A stretch of 64,000 nucleotides of DNA. Origin: Govania unica (lineage in GTDB: Bacteria; Pseudomonadota; Alphaproteobacteria; Sphingomonadales; Govanellaceae). The stretch is from the NCBI RefSeq assembly GCF_027920805.1, contig NZ_JANWOI010000001.1, forward strand, positions 186,001-250,000, given 5' to 3'. Positions 1 to 8,556 of this stretch are shown one piece after another (positions within the stretch are counted from its first letter, which is position 1; every line of letters starts with the position of its first letter). A program made the position numbers and the translations under genes. The notes below the pieces were generated by a model. That model did not search any database, had not been told where the DNA came from, and worked only from the letters and a program-made list of their open reading frames with translations.

Positions 1-843
1 CAGACAGACGACGTGAGCCTGGGCGAGCACCGCAGGCATGTCGGTTTGATAGCCCCACCATTCGAGATCGCCGGACTGTTGCCAGTCCTGAAGTTGCGCT
101 TCGGCCACAGCGGTCGGATTGCCGAAATCGCTCTCGCCGACCAGCACCATGCGGAGGGAGGGATGGCGTGCCTTCAGAATATGGGCTGCCGCTGCGAACT
201 CATTGACACCTTTGTCGCGCAGCAGGCGGGCGGGCAGAATGATGGTGACAGGCCCCTCGGGCTCGGGGCGCGGAGTGAACAGGTCGAGATCGGTGCCAGA
301 GCCCTTGATGAAAAAGGCGTCATGGGGGCGGACGATCCCGGCCTTGCGGAACACAGCGTAGTCATCCTGGTTCTGGAAAATCACCCGCTGGTTGTGATGG
401 CGCAGAATAGACCGATAGGCTTGCGACACAAGCCCGCGCCGGAGTGCCGCCTTGGCACCATTCGCGGTGAAGACAAAGCCGAGCCCCGAAATGGCATTGA
501 CCACCGCCGGAACCCCAGCTAGCCGGGCGGCGAGGGTGCCATATAAGACCGGTTTGATCGTTACATGATGGACAATATCGGGCCGCACGGTCTCATAAAG
601 CGATTTTAAACTTTGGATGGTTTTAAGCTCGCCGCGCGGCGACATGGCGCTTCGCGTCAACGGAATGGTATGAACGGATAGCCCGGTTGCCTTGAGGATC
701 GGCGTATCCGGCCCGTCGGCTACCGCGACATGCACATCATATCCCGCCTGCGCCGCCGCCATGGCAATCGGTAGCCGGTGGGACAGAAAGAATTGGGTCC
801 GATTGATGACAAAAACCAGCCGTTTTTTCTTGTCAGGGCTCAT
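1..843 (-). CDS. glycosyltransferase family 4, C-terminus beyond the window
   Basis: This partial gene runs off the left edge; 281 codons are visible from an ATG at 843. It is a GT-B fold glycosyltransferase of family 4 that would add a sugar to the lipid-linked polysaccharide repeat on the cytoplasmic face. Visible are the N-terminal strand FVINRTQFFLSHR (11-23), the HHVTIKPVLYGTLAARLAG segment (92-110), the NAISGLGFVF motif (116-125) common in CapM/PglA-like enzymes, and the start of the donor-binding domain with DLFTP (187-191) and LPARLLRDKG (203-212). The C-terminal E-x7-E motif lies off the window. It is 11 bp downstream of asnB on the same strand, so it is the last visible gene of the polysaccharide operon. 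The sugar specificity cannot be read. Confidence 0.88.
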   Translation of the reverse strand, partial: MSPDKKKRLVFVINRTQFFLSHRLPIAMAAAQAGYDVHVAVADGPDTPILKATGLSVHTIPLTRSAMSPRGELKTIQSLKSLYETVRPDIVHHVTIKPVLYGTLAARLAGVPAVVNAISGLGFVFTANGAKAALRRGLVSQAYRSILRHHNQRVIFQNQDDYAVFRKAGIVRPHDAFFIKGSGTDLDLFTPRPEPEGPVTIILPARLLRDKGVNEFAAAAHILKARHPSLRMVLVGESDFGNPTAVAEAQLQDWQQSGDLEWWGYQTDMPAVLAQAHVVCL

Positions 844-854
844 TATAGACTGCT

Positions 855-2846
855 TCAGGAGGCCGATACGGCAATGGCGGCTGGGAGGGAGGTTTCGTCT
901 TCCACCTGTCGTTCGAGCCAAGCCTGAAACATCAGGATGGTCCACAGATGATAGGACCAGTTGCGAGTGCCGCTCAGATGCTCCTGCCATTTCTGGCGGA
1001 TCGGGGCTGCTTCGAAATAGCCGCCGTCGGTGAGTTTCCGGGCACTCAGCAGGTCTTCGCACCAGTCGCGCAAAGGTCCACGGAGCCATTGATCGATGGG
1101 CACGCCGAAGCCCATCTTGGGCCGTTCGATCAGGTCGCGCGGCACATAGTTATAAAGCACATTTCGGAGCACGGCCTTGCCCTTGCCGTCGCGGATCTTG
1201 GCCGCGAGGGGAATGCGCCAGGCATGTTCAATGACCCGGTGATCGAGGAACGGCACACGGCTTTCAAGGCTGACGGCCATGCTGGCGCGATCGACCTTGA
1301 CCAGAATGTCATCAGCCAGATAGGCAAGTTGATCGTTCAGCATCATGCGCGCGGTGAAATCGGGCAGGAGCGACGGATCAAGCTGCGATAGCCCAAGGGC
1401 GCGATCATAATCCGCGCCTTTGACAACGGCGGCGTCAAGTGACCACTGGGAAATCAGGCCGTCATACATGACGTCCGGGCTGTCGGTGCGAATGACCCGG
1501 GCAAGCTTGTGGAGTTTGTCGCCAAGGGCCGGCGGCCGGAGCCTTTGAGGGACGATGCGGCCAAGACTGTCCCAGGTCGCAGGCGTGAGGCTTTCGAGGA
1601 GAGATGCGATCCCCTTGCGGCCGCCATGCGGCACCCGGTCAAGTTTGTCCCAGATCCTGCGGCCCTGAAAATAACGGTTATAGCCACAGAACAATTCATC
1701 TCCGGCATCCCCCGAAAGCGATACGGTTACATGTTTCCGGGCGAGAGCGGATACCAGATAGGTCGGGATCTGGGACGAGTCCGCGAACGGCTCATCATAC
1801 ATGTGGGGCAAGCGCGGGATGACGTCGAGAGCTTCCTCAGGCGTTACATAAAGCTCGGTATGGTCGGTGCCGAGATGGCGGGCCACGGCTTTGGCATGGA
1901 CGGCTTCATTATAGCCTTCTTCGTTGAAGCCAATGGTGAAAGTCTGCACCGGACGGCGCGACTGTGCCTGCATGAGGGCCACAACGGTCGAGGAATCGAT
2001 GCCGCCCGAGAGGAAGGCTCCGAGTGGCACGTCGGCCTCCATCCGCAGGGCGACGGCATCTTTGAGGAGAGTCTCAAGCTCGGCCGCAAGTTCGGCATCG
2101 CTGGCCTCGAACGGATTGGCGAGACCGTACTGCGCAGCGGCGATGGCCGACCAGTATTCCTGCGCCTCAGGCAGCTGTCCGGGAGCGCTGTCGAGCGGCA
2201 GGCTCAGGTAGCAGCCTGGCTTCAGTTTGAAAATGCCTTGATGGATCGACAGCGGCGCCGGGACATAATTATATTTGAGATAAAGCGCGAGCGCGGTGCG
2301 GTCCACCGGCGCATTCCAGGCGGGATGGGCGCGCAGCGCCTTCAGTTCCGAGCCGAACAGAAAAGCTGATCCAGCCCAGCCGTAATAAAGCGGCTTTTCC
2401 CCGGCACGGTCGCGGGCAAGATGGAGCACCCGGTCCTGGCGGTCCCAAAGGGCAAAGGCGAACATACCGTTGAAGGCCTCAAGCGCCTTCTGCAAACCCC
2501 AATGGGCGATGGCCGCCAGCATGACCTCGGTATCCGAATGCCCGCGCCAGCTTTGCGGGCCATGTTGCTGTTCAAGATCGCGGCGGATCTGGTGGTGATT
2601 ATAGATCTCACCGTTGAACACAATCACATAGCGGCCGCAGGTCGAGGCCATGGGCTGATGACCATGGGGCGAAAGATCCAGGATCGACAAGCGGCGATGG
2701 GCGAGACAAATGCCCGCTTCGGCATCCGTCCACACCCCGGCGTCGTCCGGTCCGCGATGGAGGATGGCCAAAGCCATGCGCTCACCAGTCGTTGCGAGGG
2801 GGTAGGACCGGCTGGCCCGTTCGATGAAGCCTGTGAAGCCGCACAT
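855..2846 (-). CDS. asnB: asparagine synthase (glutamine-hydrolysing), AsnB type
   Basis: The 663-residue protein has both domains of the AsnB family. The N-terminal Ntn glutaminase begins with Met-Cys2, Cys2 being the nucleophile after Met removal, and carries RRLSILDLSPHGHQPM and FNGEIYNH. The C-terminal synthetase has the PP-loop SGGIDSS at 280-286. The family transfers ammonia from glutamine to an AMP-activated carboxylate. In a free-standing gene this makes asparagine, but copies inside polysaccharide loci often amidate a uronic acid or another carboxylated sugar. Its place between a glycosyltransferase and a methyltransferase on the same strand favours the second role. That role is an inference, while the family call is firm. 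Confidence 0.95.
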   Translation of the reverse strand: MCGFTGFIERASRSYPLATTGERMALAILHRGPDDAGVWTDAEAGICLAHRRLSILDLSPHGHQPMASTCGRYVIVFNGEIYNHHQIRRDLEQQHGPQSWRGHSDTEVMLAAIAHWGLQKALEAFNGMFAFALWDRQDRVLHLARDRAGEKPLYYGWAGSAFLFGSELKALRAHPAWNAPVDRTALALYLKYNYVPAPLSIHQGIFKLKPGCYLSLPLDSAPGQLPEAQEYWSAIAAAQYGLANPFEASDAELAAELETLLKDAVALRMEADVPLGAFLSGGIDSSTVVALMQAQSRRPVQTFTIGFNEEGYNEAVHAKAVARHLGTDHTELYVTPEEALDVIPRLPHMYDEPFADSSQIPTYLVSALARKHVTVSLSGDAGDELFCGYNRYFQGRRIWDKLDRVPHGGRKGIASLLESLTPATWDSLGRIVPQRLRPPALGDKLHKLARVIRTDSPDVMYDGLISQWSLDAAVVKGADYDRALGLSQLDPSLLPDFTARMMLNDQLAYLADDILVKVDRASMAVSLESRVPFLDHRVIEHAWRIPLAAKIRDGKGKAVLRNVLYNYVPRDLIERPKMGFGVPIDQWLRGPLRDWCEDLLSARKLTDGGYFEAAPIRQKWQEHLSGTRNWSYHLWTILMFQAWLERQVEDETSLPAAIAVSAS

Positions 2847-2872
2847 TTAAAACGTTTGATCCTTTTGTTCGT

Positions 2873-3712
2873 CTAGTTCTTGATCCCGACAGCGCACCAA
2901 TGTGGTGTGTCGGGGCTGAAAGTCACATCGCGGAGACCCGCCGCTTCCATCATGTGTTTGATCTCCAGCCGCGTAAAGCGCTGTTCAAGACGTGTCCCAA
3001 AACGATCGAGTGCGTCCGTGCGCATGACATAGAAGGATTTATCCTTGTAATAGGATAAAGGAATGGTGTCAGTTCTAAGGCCAAGCTTCGACAGCAGGTT
3101 GGCCCCGCGCGCCAGCGGCCAGTAAACGAGACCTGCAAGAACCTGGCTGCATAGATAGCGCGGACCGTGAGGCAGTTTGGATGTGACGCGGCGAAGGCCG
3201 TCGCTCAAGCCCCAGATGGCCCGGAACCATAATGGTCGATTGTCAAACCGGTAATAGAGATAGACCAGAAATGGCGCGCCAGGCTTCAGTTTGGCGACAC
3301 AACTTTTGAGGCCGGCCATGGTATCCGGAACATGGTGAAGAACACCAAGCGAATAGCCGAAATCAGCGCTGCCATCAGCCAGCGGAATGGCCTCTACGGA
3401 GGCATGATGAAATTGGCAATTTGATTGTGTGGAAAGGTTGCGGCGGGCGACGGCCAAAGCGGCGTCGCTCGCATCAATGCAATGGAGCGTTCCGACGCGG
3501 GTTGAGACCACTTGTGCCCAGCGCCCACTACCGCAACCGAGGTCAAAACCGACGGCTTGCGCGGGCAGCTTGTCCCAGGGGAAAATCGCGAAATACTCAT
3601 TGAAGATGTCTTCGCGCTCTCGGGTGCTCAGGCCGGTTTGATCAAAGCGGCTCCATTCGTCGCCAAACCCGTCTGCAACCTTCTGATCCAAATTTGTCTG
3701 TGTATTTTGCAT
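2873..3712 (-). CDS. class I SAM-dependent methyltransferase
   Basis: The 279-residue protein has the class I methyltransferase core. Motif I is FDLGCGSGRWA near residues 56-66, the acidic end of strand 2 is HCIDAS, and the post-II region reads DFGYSLGVLHHVPD. It resembles the UbiE/Methyltransf_11 type found in polysaccharide loci, which O-methylates a sugar or a lipid-linked intermediate. The gene starts at 3712 and lies 30 bp after the glycosyltransferase at 3743-4855. A C-terminal part of about 100 residues after the core may help bind the acceptor. The methylated substrate is not evident. Confidence 0.88.
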   Translation of the reverse strand: MQNTQTNLDQKVADGFGDEWSRFDQTGLSTREREDIFNEYFAIFPWDKLPAQAVGFDLGCGSGRWAQVVSTRVGTLHCIDASDAALAVARRNLSTQSNCQFHHASVEAIPLADGSADFGYSLGVLHHVPDTMAGLKSCVAKLKPGAPFLVYLYYRFDNRPLWFRAIWGLSDGLRRVTSKLPHGPRYLCSQVLAGLVYWPLARGANLLSKLGLRTDTIPLSYYKDKSFYVMRTDALDRFGTRLEQRFTRLEIKHMMEAAGLRDVTFSPDTPHWCAVGIKN

Positions 3713-3742
3713 TCGGCAACGCCTTTTTAGCTACATTAGATC

Positions 3743-4855
3743 TTACTTAGCTTCTTGCAGCAGACTGTGCCAGTAATCATTATGTTTGTCAGCACTGGCA
3801 GATAGCGTGAAATGGGTGGTGATTTTTTGTTGGCCGCTCCGCCCCATTGTCACTGCAAGTTCCGGATTTTTTATCATTTTTATCAAAGCATCAGCCATTT
3901 TACCGGCATTGCCTGGCTCGATCAGAAAGCCATCCTGGTCATTGGCGACAAGCTCCGGAATGCCGCCGATCTTATAGGCGACAACGGGCAGACCAAAGCT
4001 GAAGGCCTCGAGGATAGAGGTGGGCGTCCCTTCCGTAGTGAGCGACGGCAAGACAAAGATGCTGGCGCGTTGCAGGAAAGGGGCGGGTTGATCTTGATAA
4101 CCCGCTAAAGTGATGACTGTGCTTAGGCCGCGGGCCGTTATTTCCTGTTGCAGGCGCCCGCCAAGGTCATCCCTGCCGACAAAGGTAAAGTGAACATTCG
4201 GGATTTCAGCGCACACGCGGGAGACCACGTCGAGAAATTGGAGATGGCCCTTGTATTGATTGATATTAGCGACGACGCAGATTTCGTTTTGGACTTTGTC
4301 GCTAGCGGTCTCAGAAGCGGTGCCTGTGTCTAGGCCATTATAGATTACGGTGATCTTCTGAGGGGGGACGTTCGCTATTTCCGTTAAGCGGCATGCGGCC
4401 ACCTTGGAGTTGGTGATATAACCATCGGTGCAAGGGCTTAAAAGCCGTTCACTGATGGTAAAATTGCGTGCGAGTATGGAGCCTTCAGGCAAATTGGTCC
4501 GGATTGCGTGAATAATTTTTGTGGACGGCATGAGCGGCTTCAGCAAGCGTGCGAGGAGTGCCGCTTTCAGACCGACGACATAGATGACATCAGGTTGGAT
4601 CTGCCGCCAGGCCGAGATGAATTTGCGACTTGCGAATGAATAATAAGCAAATTTTCTGCATCGGCTATCTGGACCGAGGACGATCGGATCTTGTCCTTGA
4701 TCCCGCAACCATGTGACCCATGCCCCTGACTCGGAGCCGAGTGTGGCAAATTTATACTGGATATCTGACGCTCCCGGATCAAGCGCCATACGAGACAGGC
4801 TGCGCTCTGCGCCTCCAATTTCCGATGATGAGAACAGGATGAGGACAGTGATCAT
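3743..4855 (-). CDS. glycosyltransferase family 4
   Basis: The 370-residue GT-B enzyme has both Rossmann halves. The N-terminal acceptor half has the glycine-rich SSSEIGGAERSLSR segment (9-22). The C-terminal donor half has NQYKGHLQFLDVV, FTFVGRDDLG and the nucleotide-sugar motif EGTPTSILEAFSFGLPVV, with glutamates in the E-x7-E arrangement. It probably transfers one sugar of the repeat unit. Its ATG overlaps the stop of the membrane protein upstream by four bases (ATGA), so the two are translationally coupled. The sugar cannot be predicted. Confidence 0.92.
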   Translation of the reverse strand: MITVLILFSSSEIGGAERSLSRMALDPGASDIQYKFATLGSESGAWVTWLRDQGQDPIVLGPDSRCRKFAYYSFASRKFISAWRQIQPDVIYVVGLKAALLARLLKPLMPSTKIIHAIRTNLPEGSILARNFTISERLLSPCTDGYITNSKVAACRLTEIANVPPQKITVIYNGLDTGTASETASDKVQNEICVVANINQYKGHLQFLDVVSRVCAEIPNVHFTFVGRDDLGGRLQQEITARGLSTVITLAGYQDQPAPFLQRASIFVLPSLTTEGTPTSILEAFSFGLPVVAYKIGGIPELVANDQDGFLIEPGNAGKMADALIKMIKNPELAVTMGRSGQQKITTHFTLSASADKHNDYWHSLLQEAK

Positions 4856-6189
4856 TTCAGGCGTCTTGCTGTGAAGGGCCGTGCGGGATGATTTTTGGCT
4901 TTATGATTTGATCGCAGTGGATAAGCAATTAAACAGATCATCAGCGGCGCAATTTTAGCTTTGTGCCGGAATGCGGTTCCGGAATTTGAAGATCCAAAGC
5001 TGAAAATAAAAATAGCTGCAGCCAGCATGACTAATAAAGGAAACGAGGATTTCTTGCTGCAATTAAATATCAAAGATCTGAAGATCAATATTATGATGAT
5101 AAAATAGACAATGCCTTCTCCGGAAATTAAAATATCGGAAACGGCCTGAAGATTCCAGATAAATGGACTGAAGAAAAAATAGACTATTCTAAGCGGAGTT
5201 AGAATTAGTAAGTCACCAAGGCCGTTGACTTCAAAATCCTGCAAGTATGCCAGCCGACCCTCGGCGTGCGACAGGGATTCTTGTACGATGCTTTTGATGG
5301 CGTCGGAGTCACCACCCAAAATAAAGGAGATAGAGTATGCGCCAATCTCGAAATTATAAATGGCAAAAAATAAAGCAAAAAATACGAGAGAATTGAGCGT
5401 AATCGAGACAAAAGATAAAAAATTCATCCCTCTTTTTATAATTCGGTAGTTATAGGTGAAGTAGATGCCGGCATAAAATGCGCCGAGGCAGAAAATTGCC
5501 GCATAATGAAAAATGGCGGAAAAAATCACGAAGACTGATCCCGATACAAAATATATCAGGGACCGCTCATTATACCATTTCACCAGATGGTAACAGCCGA
5601 GCGTAAAGAAGAATGTAAAGAATGCTTCGCGGTGTGTCGTTGTCCCATAGAGGATCATGCTGGGCATCAGAACGGCGATCCATGTCACCTTGCGGGCAAC
5701 ATGTTCACTGTATAAATAGCGACTGAGTTTAAAGACGTTCAACACAATGCCGACTGCTAGCAAGTTATTGATAACCTGAATTAAAAGCGGGCTGCGGTCC
5801 GTTATGAGATAGACGATGCTGACAATCCAGGAATAAAAAAAGGCACCGAGCGTGAAATTATGGGCAGCATAGCTCCAGCCCTGCAGGGCCCATTGCCAGC
5901 CGTTTTTTTCAAAGGTTGTTGCATCGAGCTCGGTGTCGGGCAGAGGGAAGAGATAGATATGAGCGAGCCCCGCACCAGCCCGTAAAATAAAGGCACACAA
6001 AAGCAAAAGTTGCAAAGGTGGATTGTTTCGCCCGATCCACAAAACAATAAGTAGGCCGCAGAGTACGGCAGTCATGCCGAGCATATCCGTCCCCGATTGG
6101 GCAAGGATGCTGCTTGCAAAAATCGTCAGTATAAGGGCTAGGAAGATAGGCAGCTGACGAAATCGGTTCTTGTTAAGAAGCGTGGTCAC
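4852..6189 (-). CDS. multi-pass membrane protein, probable polysaccharide polymerase (Wzy-like)
   Basis: The 445-residue protein is strongly hydrophobic, with about ten to twelve predicted membrane segments and a larger polar stretch around residues 85-110. Wzy polymerases share little sequence, so the call rests on topology, size and position between the chain-length regulator and a glycosyltransferase. It also rests on the conserved-looking GTAFRHKAKIAP segment near the C-terminus, which resembles the last loop of many Wzy/EpsG-like proteins. The gene overlaps both neighbours by four bases, which fits one tightly coupled operon. Its base composition is more AT-rich than the sugar-nucleotide genes, as is usual for Wzy. 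A GT-C glycosyltransferase is the main alternative. Confidence 0.6.
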   Translation of the reverse strand: MTTLLNKNRFRQLPIFLALILTIFASSILAQSGTDMLGMTAVLCGLLIVLWIGRNNPPLQLLLLCAFILRAGAGLAHIYLFPLPDTELDATTFEKNGWQWALQGWSYAAHNFTLGAFFYSWIVSIVYLITDRSPLLIQVINNLLAVGIVLNVFKLSRYLYSEHVARKVTWIAVLMPSMILYGTTTHREAFFTFFFTLGCYHLVKWYNERSLIYFVSGSVFVIFSAIFHYAAIFCLGAFYAGIYFTYNYRIIKRGMNFLSFVSITLNSLVFFALFFAIYNFEIGAYSISFILGGDSDAIKSIVQESLSHAEGRLAYLQDFEVNGLGDLLILTPLRIVYFFFSPFIWNLQAVSDILISGEGIVYFIIIILIFRSLIFNCSKKSSFPLLVMLAAAIFIFSFGSSNSGTAFRHKAKIAPLMICLIAYPLRSNHKAKNHPARPFTARRLK

Positions 6190-7049
6190 TTGGCCGCTCG
6201 AAGGGATTGCCGGATTAAAAGTGAGATGACCCCCGCAGCAAATCCAAAGATCGCACCGAGGAGGACAAGCAGCGCTCGTTTCGGGCTGGATCGGAATTCG
6301 GGTATGAGTGGCGGATCAATGATTTTGAGGCTGTAATCACTAGGGTTTTCCGTGCGCATGATTGTCCGCATTTCTTTGGCGATCATTGACGAGACAGTGT
6401 TTCTCAATTCCAGAGTGGGTTCTTCTCGAAGCCGCGCATAGAGATATTCAAGGTTCCGTTCCGCTTCAAGCCTAGCTTGATCGCGCCGGAGTTTATTAAT
6501 CCGTGCTATAAATTTCTGCACGACTGCTTGAGCGTTAGCGGCGCTGTTCCAGCTGGCGGTGACGGTAATTAGGCCGTCTTTATCCTTTGCTGCGGTTACT
6601 CGCTGAGCAAATTTCAAAGCGGCGCGTTCGAGAGATGGCTTCTTGTCCTTCCAGCTTTGGGTCTTTTGATCCCACATCCGAGGATAAAGATCGGGCAGCA
6701 GGCTCTCATCCTTGATAAAATCTAGGATGACGCTGCTGGATCGCATTTGGGCCAAGGTCACGGTCGTATCATCGGCCATTCCACCTGAGCCTCCTAGGAC
6801 GGCGCCAGCTAGACTGCCGAGACTGTTGTGGCTAATTCCCTGATTGCTGTCCTCTTGGGTGACTGGTTGGAGGATAGCTCGAGCTTCATAAGTGTAGGGC
6901 ATCACAAAGGAGACAATTCCAGCAGTTACAGACGAAAGCAATATAAATGCCATAAGCGTCCATCTGTACCGGTGAAGCCAAGTAATAACTTCGGCGAGGC
7001 CGATACTGCTATCCGAAACCGAATTTTTAATGTTTGCCTCCTTTTTCAT
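6186..7049 (-). CDS. polysaccharide chain-length determinant (Wzz family)
   Basis: The 287-residue protein has the Wzz layout: a cytoplasmic N-terminus, a first membrane helix (about 29-51), a periplasmic domain with a helical stretch around residues 180-215, a proline-rich segment DPPLIPEFRSSPKRA, and a second membrane helix near the C-terminus. There is no C-terminal tyrosine-kinase domain, so it is the short O-antigen type. It would set the number of repeats added by the polymerase. It is the first gene of the left-hand minus-strand operon. The 112 bp between it and the divergent gene at 7162 must hold promoters for both directions. Confidence 0.88.
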   Translation of the reverse strand: MKKEANIKNSVSDSSIGLAEVITWLHRYRWTLMAFILLSSVTAGIVSFVMPYTYEARAILQPVTQEDSNQGISHNSLGSLAGAVLGGSGGMADDTTVTLAQMRSSSVILDFIKDESLLPDLYPRMWDQKTQSWKDKKPSLERAALKFAQRVTAAKDKDGLITVTASWNSAANAQAVVQKFIARINKLRRDQARLEAERNLEYLYARLREEPTLELRNTVSSMIAKEMRTIMRTENPSDYSLKIIDPPLIPEFRSSPKRALLVLLGAIFGFAAGVISLLIRQSLRAAK

Positions 7050-7161
7050 CGATTTTTTTTATGGTACAGGGTATGCGTATCAATGCTTCATCAGTATCTA
7101 AAATACGCAATAACATCAATGCTAATATTCCAATGTAAGAAATAAATACGGACCTGATCAT

Positions 7162-8364
7162 ATGAAAATCTTGATGGTAAATGATCTTCAAATTGGGGGA
7201 GTTGAAACGCTTATTGTTCGTTTTTCAGAATTCCTGAAGGCAAACGGGCATGAGGTCACTGTGTATATTATTTTTGGGAAATACGATAAAGAATTATTGG
7301 AAAGAGCGAAATTGTTTGCTGATGTAAGGATTTTTAATAGGAAGCCATATTTCATTTTTGGCGAAATAGAAGAGTTAAAGAAATTTGATGTTATTATGAA
7401 TTTTGGTATTCACGGATTTTTCCATAGCCTTCAAATAAAAGGACAAGAGAAAGCAAAGAATATTATCGGTATTTATTCATCTATGGAATACGCTTGGGTA
7501 TCTAAAAGAAAAGGGTACAGGCAATTATTTTTAGAAAAAATACTACAATCAATTAATTCAAGTAATATAATTTCAATGAGTAAAGAGTTTCTAATTTCAC
7601 ATGAAAAAAATATCGGTGTGAATTGGGTGGGGGCGAAAGTAATACCTATTCCTCTGGACGTGGATAAGTATAAGAACTTAGTAAGGATTGAAAAAAGAAA
7701 TAAAATAATATCTATAGGAAGACTGGAAAATTTTAAGACGTATATCCCTCAAATGATTGATATAATCTCTGAACTATTAAGAAAAGGGAATGACGTTGAA
7801 TTCCATATTTATGGTGATGGTGAGTTAAGGTCGGATATAGAAAATAAAATTAAGGTCAAGAAATTAGGAAATCATATATTTATGCATGGGAGCGTTCCCT
7901 ATAGTAAGTTGTCATCAGTGCTGAGTGACGCCTATATATTTATTGGTATGGGAACCTCTCTAATTGAAGCAGCAGCTTGCGGTGTGCCAAGCATCATAGC
8001 TATGGAGCGTAATGAAAAACCGGAAAGTATTGGATTTTTTCATCTTCATAATGATATGAATATTGGTGAAAGAAATTACGATAGACCAACTAAAAATATA
8101 TCCGAAATAATTAGTGATTCTTTGCTTTGGGATGATGGGACATATGAAATTGCTTCCCGTGAAAGTCGAGAAAAGGCCGCGCGGTTTTCTGCATCTATAA
8201 ATTTTGCTCTATATGTTCAAGCATTTGAAGAGGCTAGCCCCGTTAATTTTAAATTGTCTTTTTGGAACAAGATTTGTGATCTTTTGGATATGATAAAATG
8301 GTTCATGATGCGCTTGTTGAAGAGAAAGACACCCTATGATCCTAGTAGATACTCAGGCGAATAA
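7162..8364 (+). CDS. AT-rich glycosyltransferase family 4 on the opposite strand
   Basis: The 400-residue protein is a GT-B family 4 glycosyltransferase. It opens with MKILMVNDLQIGGVETLIVR, has IISIGRLENFKTY at the start of the donor domain, and carries GMGTSLIEAAACGVPSIIAMER as the donor-binding E-x7-E region. The ATG at 7162 has only a weak upstream purine stretch. It is the only plus-strand gene in the locus. Its composition is very different from its neighbours: in 7681-7740 only 15 of 60 bases are G or C. Both facts suggest acquisition from a low-GC donor. The C-terminal tail after about residue 370 is basic and may lie on the membrane. Confidence 0.9.
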   Translation: MKILMVNDLQIGGVETLIVRFSEFLKANGHEVTVYIIFGKYDKELLERAKLFADVRIFNRKPYFIFGEIEELKKFDVIMNFGIHGFFHSLQIKGQEKAKNIIGIYSSMEYAWVSKRKGYRQLFLEKILQSINSSNIISMSKEFLISHEKNIGVNWVGAKVIPIPLDVDKYKNLVRIEKRNKIISIGRLENFKTYIPQMIDIISELLRKGNDVEFHIYGDGELRSDIENKIKVKKLGNHIFMHGSVPYSKLSSVLSDAYIFIGMGTSLIEAAACGVPSIIAMERNEKPESIGFFHLHNDMNIGERNYDRPTKNISEIISDSLLWDDGTYEIASRESREKAARFSASINFALYVQAFEEASPVNFKLSFWNKICDLLDMIKWFMMRLLKRKTPYDPSRYSGE

Positions 8365-8556
8365 AAATACCCTCACCCATAAAGACGCTTGTGCGGATAT
8401 TATTTTAGAAATCCTCTATGTGATGCATTGTCAATCAGAGCTCTGTTATTTAAATGAGCGAACGCATCACATGAGCTTGATGGGTCAAGCCGAATAGGTT
8501 ATCTGAGCGTGGCTTATTGATATAATATTCATCCATTGTCAGTCAGTCCGAATATT
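8365..8556. other. AT-rich gap between convergent genes
   Basis: This short region separates the stops of the plus-strand glycosyltransferase and the minus-strand flippase. It is as AT-rich as the genes on either side. I see no open reading frame and no clear terminator hairpin with a T-run in it. Confidence 0.5.
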